This document shows, piece by piece, positions 20,032 through 28,589 of a stretch of 64,000 nt of DNA. The stretch lies in NCBI RefSeq assembly GCF_042754225.1, contig NZ_JBHZAH010000001.1, positions 62,001 through 126,000 of the forward strand, read 5' to 3'. The stretch is from Rhodococcus_G sp042754225. Lineage in GTDB: Bacteria > Actinomycetota > Actinomycetes > Mycobacteriales > Mycobacteriaceae. The number at the start of each line of letters is the position of its first letter. Position 1 is the first letter of the stretch. Both the position numbers and the translations under genes were made by a program. The notes under the pieces are model-generated. The model saw only the letters and a list, made by a program, of their open reading frames with translations. It was not told where the DNA came from and did no database searches.

Positions 20032-20613
20032 CTATCCGGTCGTCAAGGGCCCGGCGATCGTGTAGGTGCTGAGGAGGACGCCGGACGGCATTGCTTTCGT
20101 GCCGGTGAACTCGAAGGACTGGGCCGGGGTTCCCTCGGCAAAGAAGCGCTTGCCGGTGCCCAACAGGACCGGGTAGACGACCAGCAGGACTTCATCGGCA
20201 AGCCCGTGTTCGAGCAGCGTCGATGTCAGCGTGGAGCTACCGGAGAGGACAAGGTCCGGGCCGTTGTCCGATTTGATGCGGCGGACGCCCTCGACGATGT
20301 CGGGTCCGAGGCTCTCGAACGGGCCCCATTCAAGACTTTCCGGACGGTGGGTCGCGACGAATTTTGTTGCCGCATTGAGGCGATCCGCCATCGGACTGCT
20401 CGGCGCCTTCGGCCAGAAGTCCGACCAGAGATCGTAGGTGCGACGGCCGAGCAGCAGATCGAAGCTCTCCCCATGCGCGGCGAGCATTGCATCCCGGCCC
20501 GCAGGAGTCCGATAGGGCACGGACCATTCGCTGTAGGGGAAATCGTCGTCGTCGCCGGAATGCTGGATCACACCGTCCAGCGAGATGTGTTCGATGATCT
20601 TGAGCGTTCTCAT
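20032..20613 (-). CDS. Dihydrofolate-reductase-family (RibD C-terminal-like) protein
   Basis: A 193-residue protein of the DHFR/RibD-C superfamily (YyaP/YwjB-like). Typical blocks are IEHISLDGVIQ at the N-terminus, LLLGRRTYDLWSDFWP near residue 52 and LVLSGSSTLTSTLLEHGLADEVLLVVYPVLLG described in part near residue 120. Such proteins bind NADPH but their substrates are mostly unknown. Start ATG 20613 has AGGAG upstream. It is the third gene of an ArsR-SRPBCC-DHFR operon, an association seen widely in actinobacteria. Confidence 0.9.
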   Translation of the reverse strand: MRTLKIIEHISLDGVIQHSGDDDDFPYSEWSVPYRTPAGRDAMLAAHGESFDLLLGRRTYDLWSDFWPKAPSSPMADRLNAATKFVATHRPESLEWGPFESLGPDIVEGVRRIKSDNGPDLVLSGSSTLTSTLLEHGLADEVLLVVYPVLLGTGKRFFAEGTPAQSFEFTGTKAMPSGVLLSTYTIAGPLTTG

Positions 20614-20646
20614 CCGAGTCTCCTGTTCCGGGGTTGGCGTCCGTCC

Positions 20647-21147
20647 TCACATGTGCGCGGTGGATGCGCCTCGTTCGGCCAGGACCGCGTCGAGTTCGGG
20701 CATCGCCGCGCGTAGCCCCGCTTCCATGCCGGGAATCGTCAGCTCCATTGCTTCGACGCTGGAAAACCGGGTGGCAATGGTCACGCGCGATCCCGTCGGT
20801 GTGGTGTCGAAGGTGAACGTCATCGACGACGGCATGGTCTCGTCCTCGGCGTTGTGCTCGCCGTCGCGCGCCTCGAAGGAGCTGATGGGTTTCACGGCGA
20901 TGAACTCCCAGGAGCCGCTCCAGTTCTCTCCGTTCTGCCCGCTCAAGAAGTACTCGGCGCGACCGCCGACCTTCAGCTCGTGGTGGGTGAACGTGGCGGG
21001 CCAGTCGGGTGGGCCCCAAAAGCGCTCGAGTTGGCGCGGGTCGGCGAAGGCGTCCCACAGGCGTTGTTGCGGAACGGGATAGTCGCCCACGACGGTGACG
21101 GTGAGCGTTGCGGCGTCTTTGGTGACAGAAGTCAGCGGCATCGTCAT
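20647..21147 (-). CDS. SRPBCC / AHSA1-domain protein
   Basis: A 166-residue START-like ligand-binding protein (AHSA1/CalC group): PQQRLWDAFADPRQLERFWGP near residue 27, GGRAEYFLSG near 60, and a helical C-terminus. The start overlaps the stop of the ArsR gene (ATGA at 21147-21144), showing translational coupling. The usual role of such pairs is to bind a small hydrophobic compound. The ligand is unknown. Confidence 0.9.
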   Translation of the reverse strand: MTMPLTSVTKDAATLTVTVVGDYPVPQQRLWDAFADPRQLERFWGPPDWPATFTHHELKVGGRAEYFLSGQNGENWSGSWEFIAVKPISSFEARDGEHNAEDETMPSSMTFTFDTTPTGSRVTIATRFSSVEAMELTIPGMEAGLRAAMPELDAVLAERGASTAHM

Positions 21148-21485
21148 TCTTCTCTCGGTAGAAGGACGTCGTCGAGCTGCGCCATGCGCCGGCGCCACAT
21201 GGATTCGTAGTGGTCGAGAAGCTCGCCGGCGCGCCGGAGCCGCGCGAGGTCGGTGGAGACCAGCTGCTCGCGGCCGTGTGGACGTTTCCGAACCAGACCC
21301 GCGCGTTCGAGCACGGCGACGTGCTTTTGCACGGCGGCGAAGCTCATCTCGTAGCGCGTCGCAAGATCGGACACCGACGGCGTCTCCGTGAGCGAGCGCT
21401 CGAGGATGTCGCGACGCGTGCCGTCGGCCAGGGCGCGGAAGAGCTGGTTGAGCGACTCCTCGCTCTCTTCTCGAAGTACAACCAT
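21144..21485 (-). CDS. ArsR-family repressor of the SRPBCC/DHFR operon
   Basis: A 113-residue winged-helix protein. The HTH region is SVSDLATRYEMSFAAVQKHV (about residues 36-55) and the wing follows with HGREQLVS. The cysteine metal sites of classical ArsR proteins are absent, so it is a non-metal sensor. Start ATG 21485 sits inside a perfect palindrome (21476-21495) that would allow tight autorepression. A longer open frame to 21542 is less likely. Confidence 0.9.
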   Translation of the reverse strand: MVVLREESEESLNQLFRALADGTRRDILERSLTETPSVSDLATRYEMSFAAVQKHVAVLERAGLVRKRPHGREQLVSTDLARLRRAGELLDHYESMWRRRMAQLDDVLLPREE

Positions 21486-21495
21486 CGGGTTGTAC
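21476..21495. promoter_or_regulatory. ArsR operator overlapping the start codon
   Basis: GTACAACC-ATCG-GGTTGTAC, a perfect inverted repeat with 8-base arms. The central ATCG includes the start codon on the minus strand. Its location predicts autorepression. Confidence 0.65.
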
Positions 21496-21837
21496 GATAG
21501 TTTCGTCCGATGACTTTTGCAAGGCATCGCTGTGGCCGGCAACCATGGAACGGTTGACGCGCGCCTACCGGCCGGACGGAGCGGTCCGCAGCAACTTGGG
21601 GATCCGACTGCTCCGGGTCTGTGTGATCAGGAGCCTCCGTTGAGTGTGATCACCGACTGGGCAACCTATCCAATTCACTTGCAGCCCAATATGACCCGCC
21701 ATAGGTGAACGCCCCGACCGGTCAGCGAGGTTGTCCTCCGGAACCTCTTGGGCATCTACGCAGTGCAGTTCGATCGCCGTATCCGGGGCCGCGTGACTTC
21801 CGTCAGATACGATGGTCGTTCTCGCATTGGTGCGAGG
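21496..21837. other. Intergenic stretch without a supported gene
   Basis: About 340 bp between the ArsR gene and the downstream end of the TetR gene. I see only short frames without RBS, protein similarity or clear repeats. It presumably holds the ArsR operon promoter near 21490-21540. Confidence 0.5.
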
Positions 21838-22425
21838 TCACTGATTCTGGGGCGCGGCCGCGACGGTGCGTGTCACCAGATCGACCAACTGCATGGCAGA
21901 GCGATCTGTTCGTTCGACATCGCCGGTGACAAGCCTGTCCTGCAAGATTCCCCGGAGCCCCGAGACCGCGATCGTCGCAGTCGACACGGCATCCCCCGGG
22001 CTGCATCCACACCGCGCGATGGCGTCGGCCAGGGCCCCGACGAGGCGGTCGATTGCCGAGCGAGCGAAATCCTCGTAGAGGCCGTGTTGTTGAGGAGCTA
22101 CACCGATGACCTGCAAGAGTATTCCCGCGCTGACCGAGGACTCGCCCACGGTCGTTGACGTCCATAGGTCTTCCAGACGCCGGCGCAGGGCGTCGATAGT
22201 CGACACCTCGGCGAAGAGGGAACCGAGATCGGGGTGCTGCGTCGCCAACGCCTGGACCAGCAGTTCTTCCTTGGTTCCGAAGTAGTAGATGAGCATGCGT
22301 GAACTGGTCCCCAGGGCGGCCGCCAGAGGGCGCAGCGACAGGTCGACCAGCCCGTGCTCACTGATGTACCGGACGACTTCGCCGAGCAGTTGGATGCGTT
22401 TGTCGTGATCGAGCGGGCGCGCCAT
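21838..22425 (-). CDS. TetR-family regulator, divergent from a ketoacyl-synthase gene
   Basis: A 195-residue TetR repressor. The HTH spans about residues 10-55 (ISEHGLVDLSLRPLAAALGT and RMLIYYFGTKEELL). ATG 22425 has AAGGA immediately before it. A second in-frame ATG at 22458 would make the gene overlap its divergent partner head to head. Two TGTAGC-N4-GGTACA sites flank the divergent promoter and are the probable operators. The neighbour suggests control of a fatty-acid or polyketide-type condensation. Confidence 0.88.
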   Translation of the reverse strand: MARPLDHDKRIQLLGEVVRYISEHGLVDLSLRPLAAALGTSSRMLIYYFGTKEELLVQALATQHPDLGSLFAEVSTIDALRRRLEDLWTSTTVGESSVSAGILLQVIGVAPQQHGLYEDFARSAIDRLVGALADAIARCGCSPGDAVSTATIAVSGLRGILQDRLVTGDVERTDRSAMQLVDLVTRTVAAAPQNQ

Positions 22426-22428
22426 TCC

Positions 22429-22457
22429 TTGACTGTAGCGAACGGTACAGGTATTCA
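22429..22457 (+). promoter_or_regulatory. Candidate promoter of the ketoacyl-synthase gene
   Basis: TTGACT (22429-22434), 17-base spacer, TATTCA (22452-22457). Transcription would begin near 22464, so the ATG at 22457 would lie in the -10 box. A leaderless start at GTG 22466 then fits better. Confidence 0.55.
22433..22450. promoter_or_regulatory. TetR operator 1
   Basis: CTGTA-GCGAACGG-TACAG, lying in the spacer of the plus-strand promoter. It resembles the site at 22471-22486. Confidence 0.6.
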
Positions 22458-22465
22458 TGTCAATT

Positions 22466-23719
22466 GTGAATGTAGCGAGTGGTACAGAAACTAGTGGTGG
22501 TCGATCGGTCGTCGTCACGGCCATGGCGGTGACGACCTCGCTCGCCGACAACGTGAATTCGACGTGGTCGGCACTGTTGCAGGGGCGGAGCGGGATCGGG
22601 CCACTCGAGGCGCCGTTTGTGGCCGACTACGGCCTGCCCGTCGCTATCGGCGGCACGCTGGCCTCCCATCCGTCCGCGGAGCTCACCCGTGTCGAACAAC
22701 GCCGGCTGTCCTTCGTCGAACAGTGCGCATTGACCCTCGCGCGCCGACTGTGGCGCGAGGCGGAGAACCCGGAGGTGGACGACGAGCGGCTCGCCGTCGT
22801 GATCGGAACGGGACTCGGTGGGGGTGAGGCATTGATCGGCGCGGTCGATGCGCTGCGGGAGGGTGGGTACCGGAAGGTTCCGCCGTTGTCGGTGCCCATG
22901 GTGATGCCCAACGGTCCGGCCGCGACCGTCGGGTTGGAGGTTGGTGCCAAAGGTGGTGTGTACACGCCGGTCTCGGCGTGCTCGTCCGGATCGGAGGCCG
23001 TCGCGCAGGCCTGGCGCCTGATCCGGACCGGCGAGGCCGACGCCGTGGTCGCCGGCGGCGTCGAGGGTCAGATCGACGCGGTGTCGATTGCGAGCTTCTC
23101 CATGATGCGCGCTATGAGCACCCGCAACGACGAACCGGAGCGCGCGTCACGGCCGTTCGACCGGGACCGCGACGGGTTCGTGTTCGGTGAGGCAGGAGCA
23201 CTGCTGCTGCTCGAATCCGAGGAACATGCCCGCTCCCGCGGCGCCACCATCCACGGTCGGGTGCTCGGCGCCGGGATCACCTCCGACGCGCACCACATCG
23301 TCGCCCCCGATCCGCAGGGGGCCGGGATCGCCAGGGCGATGCGCATCGCCTTGGCCACCGCGTCGTTGACGAGCGCCCAGGTCGATCACGTCAACGCTCA
23401 CGCCACGGCGACCCCGGTCGGCGATGCCGCGGAAGCGGCAGCGATCTCCGCCGTTGCCCCGCACGCATCGGTGTATGCGCCGAAGTCTGCGCTCGGCCAC
23501 TCGATCGGTGCGGTGGGCGCGCTCGAGGCGATTCTCACTATCCTGACCCTTCGGGACCAGATCGTGCCGCCCACGCTCAACCTCGACAATCTGGACCCCG
23601 CAATCGATCTGGACGTGGTGCGGGCGTCACCGCGTCGTCAGGCGATTGAGTACGCGGTGAGCAACTCGATCGGCTTCGGCGGGCACAACGTCGCACTCGC
23701 ATTCGGTCGGGCCCGGTGA
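22466..23719 (+). CDS. Beta-ketoacyl-ACP synthase (KAS I/II-like)
   Basis: A FabF/KasA-type condensing enzyme of about 417 residues. The catalytic triad is present: Cys in SACSSGSEA (near residue 173), His in VNAHATATPVGD (near 309) and His in KSALGHSIGAVGA (near 344). It elongates acyl chains with malonyl-ACP. No other FAS or PKS gene adjoins it, so it may be an accessory enzyme with its own TetR switch. The start is uncertain: ATG 22457 is open, but the promoter geometry favours GTG 22466. A hairpin at 23781-23818 follows. Confidence 0.9.
   Translation: MNVASGTETSGGRSVVVTAMAVTTSLADNVNSTWSALLQGRSGIGPLEAPFVADYGLPVAIGGTLASHPSAELTRVEQRRLSFVEQCALTLARRLWREAENPEVDDERLAVVIGTGLGGGEALIGAVDALREGGYRKVPPLSVPMVMPNGPAATVGLEVGAKGGVYTPVSACSSGSEAVAQAWRLIRTGEADAVVAGGVEGQIDAVSIASFSMMRAMSTRNDEPERASRPFDRDRDGFVFGEAGALLLLESEEHARSRGATIHGRVLGAGITSDAHHIVAPDPQGAGIARAMRIALATASLTSAQVDHVNAHATATPVGDAAEAAAISAVAPHASVYAPKSALGHSIGAVGALEAILTILTLRDQIVPPTLNLDNLDPAIDLDVVRASPRRQAIEYAVSNSIGFGGHNVALAFGRAR
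22471..22486. promoter_or_regulatory. TetR operator 2
   Basis: TGTAGCGAGTGGTACA, the same TGTAGC-N4-GGTACA pattern as operator 1, just downstream of the predicted transcription start. Confidence 0.55.
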
Positions 23720-23780
23720 CGGCGCAGTCGACTTCCGGCGCCCTCGCGACCCCTCGGTCGCCGCACCTGTCGCTCGCCCG

Positions 23781-23818
23781 CCCCGACGCCCTCGAGGGCG
23801 CCGACGTGGCGTCTGGGG
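23781..23818 (+). terminator. Candidate hairpin terminator after the ketoacyl-synthase gene
   Basis: CCCCGACGCC pairs with GGCGTC-T-GGGG (one-base bulge) around a 17-base loop. It lies 60 bp after the stop and 25 bp before the next gene. No T-run. Confidence 0.4.
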
Positions 23819-23842
23819 CTCTCGTTGCACATTGACCACACA

Positions 23843-24409
23843 GTGAAGCGGCGAGCGATCAACCGTCGGATGTGGATGTCGTTACTAGCGCTCGGACTCA
23901 TCACTGCCTGCTCGGCGACGGAGTCGATCAACCCATACCCTGACTCGTCTGCGGCTGTGTTCTCGAAGAACACACATACGGGGCCGCGGGACCTACCGGA
24001 GGTACCCGAGCTCCCTGCCTCGACGGTGCCGGGTGCCAGATTCACGCTTGATGGGCTGTGGTCGGGGACATCGGTCAGCAACGATCCAGCAGTTCTCTCG
24101 TGCACCTATGACACCGGGAACAACAGTCGGACGTACAACGTCACGACAGAGACGGCGAAGCGGTTCTCCGGCGTCGACAACTATCCGACGGCGGACTTCT
24201 ACTACCTATCTGTGGTCGTCTTCGATGAGGCTCGATTGGAGGGTGCCGAGAAATGGGCCGCGCAGGCCGTCGTGGCCTTCGCCGATTCGACGGGCACATA
24301 CGTTCAGATGGCAGCACCCGACAGCAGCAGCATCGCGAGTCCACCTCAGTGGCGACAAGTCTGCGGTGGCGTTCTCGATGATCAACGCGGCGGAGGGCAA
24401 CCGAAGTGA
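23843..24409 (+). CDS. Exported lipoprotein, probably frameshifted near its 3' end
   Basis: The N-terminus is a lipoprotein signal (KRRAINRR, hydrophobic stretch, lipobox LITAC with Cys near residue 23). The start is probably GTG 23843. No family is recognised with confidence, though it recalls DUF3558-type actinobacterial lipoproteins. In the annotated frame the last 25 residues are unlike real coding sequence. The +1 frame from about 24335 to 24455 reads HLSGDKSAVAFSMINAAEG, with GC-rich third positions and a final cysteine that could pair with the internal one. A single-base indel near 24335 is likely, either a mutation or a sequence error. Confidence 0.7.
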   Translation: MKRRAINRRMWMSLLALGLITACSATESINPYPDSSAAVFSKNTHTGPRDLPEVPELPASTVPGARFTLDGLWSGTSVSNDPAVLSCTYDTGNNSRTYNVTTETAKRFSGVDNYPTADFYYLSVVVFDEARLEGAEKWAAQAVVAFADSTGTYVQMAAPDSSSIASPPQWRQVCGGVLDDQRGGGQPK

Positions 24410-24571
24410 GGGATCACCAACAACAGCGGCCGGCACCCTCACCTGCCCTCGATAGCGACTGCCTGCTGTGACTATCTGCCTCGGGCAGGCACGGCCGTCA
24501 GTAGGGCTCCCCATTCGGGTGCACGTGACGTCGCCTCGCGCCCGAATGCGACGGCATATCGGCGTGGAAGC

Positions 24572-24593
24572 CGAGGCCGTTCGACCGGCCTCG
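24572..24593. terminator. Bidirectional hairpin between convergent genes
   Basis: CGAGGCCG-TTCGAC-CGGCCTCG, a perfect 8-base stem with a 6-base loop, between the lipoprotein gene and the convergent SRPBCC gene. Confidence 0.5.
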
Positions 24594-24659
24594 ACCTCGC
24601 GTCGTGGCTACAGCACCCACATCGCTGACGTCGAGGCCGGTCGGGTTTCGCCCCGGGCT

Positions 24660-25328
24660 CTAGAGCGTGCCGTTCTCGATGTCGCGCTTCATGGCCTGCT
24701 GGTTCGCGATGTGCGAGGAAACGCCGTTCTGCACGGTGTAGTCGATCAACAGGGCCGGGGCCGAGAACGTCAGGTGCTCGGTGACCGTGGTCGCGCCGCC
24801 GGTCTCGGCGAAGGTGACCTTCTGGTGGGTGATCACGCCGGGCGCGTCCCAGGTGTCGGTGCTGTACCAGCGGTCCGCGGCGTGTATCCGCTGCTGCCCG
24901 ACGGTGCGTCCCGGGATCGATGACGAGCCGGCCGGGATGTTCTCGAGGGCGATGAACTCCCAGACGTCGGCGTCGCCCTCGGTGTACCTGCGGTGGTCGA
25001 GCACGTCCTGCAGGAACGGGTGCCGCCCGAGGCTGTTGTAGAGGTTCGAGTACGCCGGGAACACGCGATCGACGGGTGCGTTGATGGTGATCGGCAGCGT
25101 GACGTCCACGGTCGCCAGCGCCCAGGCCTGGCTGGACTCGAACTGGTAGGCCGCCCACGAGGCGTTCCATTCCGCGCCCACCCCGGAGGAGGAACCCGAA
25201 ACTGATTCGGCCCCTGCCGTTCCGACACCCCCCAGCGCGACGCCGGCAGCCAGCACACAGGCTGCGAGAAGCTTGGGTGCCGAGCCCCCAAACCGCCGGC
25301 CACCGAACTGCTCAGGACCTTTGACCAT
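24660..25328 (-). CDS. Exported SRPBCC/START-like protein
   Basis: A 222-residue protein with a signal peptide (about residues 12-40, Ala-Gly-rich, ending GTAGAES) and a mature SRPBCC fold: ITINAPVDRVFPAYSNLYNSLGRHPFL near residue 75 is the typical first strand and helix. The family binds hydrophobic ligands; export makes it a periplasmic or cell-envelope carrier candidate. ATG 25328 has GAGGAAAA upstream. It is divergent from the LuxR-type regulator gene, which might control it. Confidence 0.85.
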   Translation of the reverse strand: MVKGPEQFGGRRFGGSAPKLLAACVLAAGVALGGVGTAGAESVSGSSSGVGAEWNASWAAYQFESSQAWALATVDVTLPITINAPVDRVFPAYSNLYNSLGRHPFLQDVLDHRRYTEGDADVWEFIALENIPAGSSSIPGRTVGQQRIHAADRWYSTDTWDAPGVITHQKVTFAETGGATTVTEHLTFSAPALLIDYTVQNGVSSHIANQQAMKRDIENGTL

Positions 25329-25435
25329 TCGTGTTTTCCTCACCCGTCGAGACCTGGAGACCATTGCCGCTGTTCGGCAACCGGGCGAATGATACGCCGT
25401 ACCTGCCTCCGCTCGACCTCGTATGGGATCAGTCC

Positions 25436-25456
25436 CCGCCGAACACTTTTCGGCGG
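25436..25456. promoter_or_regulatory. Perfect inverted repeat in the divergent SRPBCC/LuxR intergenic region
   Basis: CCGCCGAA-CACTT-TTCGGCGG, 8-base arms. Its position between two divergent genes suits a regulator binding site; a hairpin in one transcript is the alternative. Confidence 0.4.
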
Positions 25457-25611
25457 AATGGGCCGGCCGGATCGGGGGTGCGGCGGACCTGCGTTTCGAC
25501 CCGTTCGGGGTTCGGTTCGCCCAATCGGACCGGTGGGGCGATACCCTTACCCGTCAGGTTCGCCGCGTAGCCGCCGCGTTACGGCGCTGCGATCACGAAG
25601 GGATGTCACCT

Positions 25612-27933
25612 ATGCCGTCCGCGACGCGCGAGCGGGTGGGTAACCTCCCGCACGAGCTCACCAACTTCATCGGTCGTCGCCGCGAGCTGGGCGAGGTTCG
25701 CCGGTTGCTGTCCGAATCACGCCTGGTGACGCTGATCGGCATGGGTGGTGTCGGCAAGACCCGGATCGCGCTCCGGGCGGCCGCGAACCTGCAGCAAGAA
25801 TTCGAGGACGGGGTCTGGCTCGTCGAACTCGGTGCACTCTCCGAGCCGGACCTGCTGGCGGACACGGTGGCCGCCGCACTCGGCCTTCGGGAACGGGTGG
25901 CCCGGTCCCCGCTCCCACTGCTCATCGACTTCCTGGCCGGTCGGCGCGCGCTGATCGTTCTCGACAACTGCGAGCACCTGGTGGCGGAGGTCGCCGAGTT
26001 CACGACGGCGGTACTGAGCGCATGCCCCCAGGTGCGGATCCTGGCGACGAGTAGGGAGGCGCTGTCCGCCGGCGGGGAGGCGGTGCTGCGGGTGCCGCCG
26101 CTGACGGTCCCGGGTCCGGATACGACGGCGTCGCTGCGGGGCCTGGGCCGGTACGAGGGCGTCACCATGTTCGAAGCTCGTGCCCGCGCCGCGGTTCCCG
26201 GGTTCAGCCTCACCGAGGACAACCAGGTCACGGTCGCGGAGATCTGCCAGCGGCTCGAAGGCCTGCCATTGGCGATCGAGCTCGCGGCCGCCCGGCTGCG
26301 CGCACTGTCGCCGAAGCAGATCCTGCAGCGGCTCACGAATCGCTACCGACTGCTGACCACCGGCAACCGCGTCGCCCCGTCACGGCAGCAGACGCTGCAG
26401 TTGTGCATCGACTGGAGCCACGACCTGTTGAGCGAGCGGGAGCGGACGCTGTGGCGGCGGCTGGCGGTGTTCGCCGGCGGCTTCGAGCTCGACGCCGCAG
26501 GGGAGGTCAGCGGCTTCGCTGAAGGCGAGCTGATCGACGTGCTGGCCTCGCTGGTCGACAAGTCGATCCTGATCGGGGAGGAGACGGGCGCGGTTGTCCG
26601 GTACCGGATGCTCGAGACGATCCGCGAGTACGGGCTGGAAAAGCTGACGGAGGCCGGCGAGTCGGCGCTCCTGCGGCAACGTCACCAGGACTGGTGCGTG
26701 CGGCTGACGCTGCAGGCAGAGGCCGAGTGGATCGGGAAGCGGCAGCTCGAGTGGATCGCCCGATTCGACCGCACCCGCGCCGATCTCCGTGGGGCGCTGG
26801 AGTTCAGCGTCACTGCCGCGGCTGACCCGGACGCCGCGCTGCACATGGTCGCCGCGATCTATCCGTATTGGGTTTCCCGTGGGTTGTACAGCGAGGGGAG
26901 GTACTGGATCGAGCGGGCGCTCGCCCGTGCCGACGGCTCTCCGACCGCGATGCGGGTGTCGGCGCTGTGCCTCGGCAGCATGCTGGCGTTGATGCAGGGG
27001 GATGTTGAGGCGGCCCGGGTGTGGACCGACACCGCGCGCACCCTGGCACAGTCCGAAGACGATCCCGCGGTGTCTGCGTTCGCGGTTTCCGCGAGTGGCT
27101 ACCTCGCGACATTCACCGGTGACTTCGCCGGCGCGACAGAGTGTTTCGAGGCATCGCTGCCGACCCTGCGCACCGAGGGTGGTCTGCTGGCCCGCGTCGG
27201 GACTCTCGTCGGACTCGCAATGGCGTGCGGGCTGGCGGGGGACTCCTCACGCGCGATCGCCTGCCACGAGGAGGTGATCGCACTCACCGAATCGCACGGC
27301 GAGTCCATGTACCGGTCCTACTCGCTGAGCATGCTGGGGCTGGCGGTCTGGGAGCGAGGCGACACCAAGCGCGCGGCACATCTGATCGAGGAGGCGATTC
27401 GGCTCACCCGCCTCGTGGACGATCCGCTCGGCCTCGCGATGTGTCTCGAGATCCTGAGCTGGCTCGCGGTGGACCGGCCCGAGCGGGCCGCGGTGCTGAT
27501 GGGTGCATCGGCGTGGGTGGGTGAGGCGGCCGGCAGCCCCACGATCGTCGTCCGCGACCTGTTCGGACATCACGATCGAGTTGTTCGCGAGTCGACAGAC
27601 GCTATCGGCCAGAAGTCGTTCGAGGCCGCATTCGCACGCGGGCGCGATCTCGGCGGCGACGCGGCAATCGCCTACGCACTCCGTGACCAGACGTCTGCCG
27701 AGCCGAGAGCGAGTGGGCCGACCGTGCGGCTCACCCGACGGCAGCGAGAGATCGCCGAGCTCGTCGCCCAGGGACTGACCAACAAGGCCATCGCAGAGCA
27801 GTTGGTGATCTCGCAGCGCACCGCGGAGGGGCATGTGGAGAACGTCCTCACCAAGCTCGGCTTCACGACCCGCGCGCAGATCGCAGCCTGGGTCGTCGCG
27901 GGCGTGGGCCAGGCGGCGACGACCGCCTCGTGA
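25612..27933 (+). CDS. ATPase-LuxR (LAL/AfsR-like) transcriptional regulator
   Basis: A 773-residue regulator. An NB-ARC-type ATPase comes first: P-loop GMGGVGKTR near residue 46, Walker B LIVLDNCEHL near 112, and the GLPLAIELAA motif near 223. A TPR-like helical region spans roughly 380-620. A C-terminal LuxR HTH ends the protein (LTRRQREIAELVAQGLTNKAIAEQL in part, about residues 705-760). Such proteins sense a ligand and drive transcription of neighbouring genes. ATG 25612 lies nine bases after GAAGGG; ATG 25603 is too close to it. Confidence 0.92.
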   Translation: MPSATRERVGNLPHELTNFIGRRRELGEVRRLLSESRLVTLIGMGGVGKTRIALRAAANLQQEFEDGVWLVELGALSEPDLLADTVAAALGLRERVARSPLPLLIDFLAGRRALIVLDNCEHLVAEVAEFTTAVLSACPQVRILATSREALSAGGEAVLRVPPLTVPGPDTTASLRGLGRYEGVTMFEARARAAVPGFSLTEDNQVTVAEICQRLEGLPLAIELAAARLRALSPKQILQRLTNRYRLLTTGNRVAPSRQQTLQLCIDWSHDLLSERERTLWRRLAVFAGGFELDAAGEVSGFAEGELIDVLASLVDKSILIGEETGAVVRYRMLETIREYGLEKLTEAGESALLRQRHQDWCVRLTLQAEAEWIGKRQLEWIARFDRTRADLRGALEFSVTAAADPDAALHMVAAIYPYWVSRGLYSEGRYWIERALARADGSPTAMRVSALCLGSMLALMQGDVEAARVWTDTARTLAQSEDDPAVSAFAVSASGYLATFTGDFAGATECFEASLPTLRTEGGLLARVGTLVGLAMACGLAGDSSRAIACHEEVIALTESHGESMYRSYSLSMLGLAVWERGDTKRAAHLIEEAIRLTRLVDDPLGLAMCLEILSWLAVDRPERAAVLMGASAWVGEAAGSPTIVVRDLFGHHDRVVRESTDAIGQKSFEAAFARGRDLGGDAAIAYALRDQTSAEPRASGPTVRLTRRQREIAELVAQGLTNKAIAEQLVISQRTAEGHVENVLTKLGFTTRAQIAAWVVAGVGQAATTAS

Positions 27934-27946
27934 GAGGTCGTAGGGA

Positions 27947-28570
27947 ATGGCGATGCTGACCTTCCGGGCCCGCGCGTCGATCGATGACTACCTGGCCGGG
28001 GACGAGGTTGTCCTGATTGACGATCCGGTGGTGCGCGCGGCCGCCGACCGTCTGCTCGGTCAGGCGGTCGACCGGTCGGACTATGCCCGACGGGCCTTCG
28101 AGTTCGTTCGGGACGAGATCGCGCATTCGTGGGACGCCGACGATCCACGGGTCACCGTGACGGCCCGCGAGGTCCTCGAGAGCCGGGTCGGACTGTGTTA
28201 CGCCAAGTCTCATCTCCTCGCGGCCCTGTTGCGGATCGGGGGCGTCCCGACCGCCCTGTGCTACCAGTGGCTCGTCGACGACGAGTACTTCATGCTGCAC
28301 GGACTGGTCGCGGTTCATCTCGACGGCACCTGGCATCGGCTCGACGCGCGTGGCAACAAGGACGGTGTCGATGCGCAGTTCGACCTGGAGGTCGAGCGGC
28401 TGGCGTGGCCGGTACGGCCGGAACTGGGAGAACGCGACTTCCCGACTCTGCACGTGTCCCCGCCGCAGCAGCTGGTCCGTGCGCTGCGGTCCGTCGACGA
28501 CATCAGGACGCTGGCCGCAGTCGGTCTGGGAATCCTGCCCGACGAGCCGCTGCCGGATCTGTTGCCCTGA
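27947..28570 (+). CDS. Transglutaminase-like domain protein
   Basis: A 207-residue protein with the papain-like transglutaminase core: Cys in VGLCYAKSHLLAALLR near residue 86, His in YFMLHGLVAVHL near 118 and Asp in WHRLDARGNK near 131. The fold is associated with cysteine protease or transamidase activity; the substrate is unknown. It starts 13 bp after the LuxR-type regulator and is probably co-transcribed. ATG 27953 is an alternative start with a better-spaced AGGGA. Confidence 0.88.
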   Translation: MAMLTFRARASIDDYLAGDEVVLIDDPVVRAAADRLLGQAVDRSDYARRAFEFVRDEIAHSWDADDPRVTVTAREVLESRVGLCYAKSHLLAALLRIGGVPTALCYQWLVDDEYFMLHGLVAVHLDGTWHRLDARGNKDGVDAQFDLEVERLAWPVRPELGERDFPTLHVSPPQQLVRALRSVDDIRTLAAVGLGILPDEPLPDLLP

Positions 28571-28589
28571 ACCGGTTCGGGCGGGAGTC

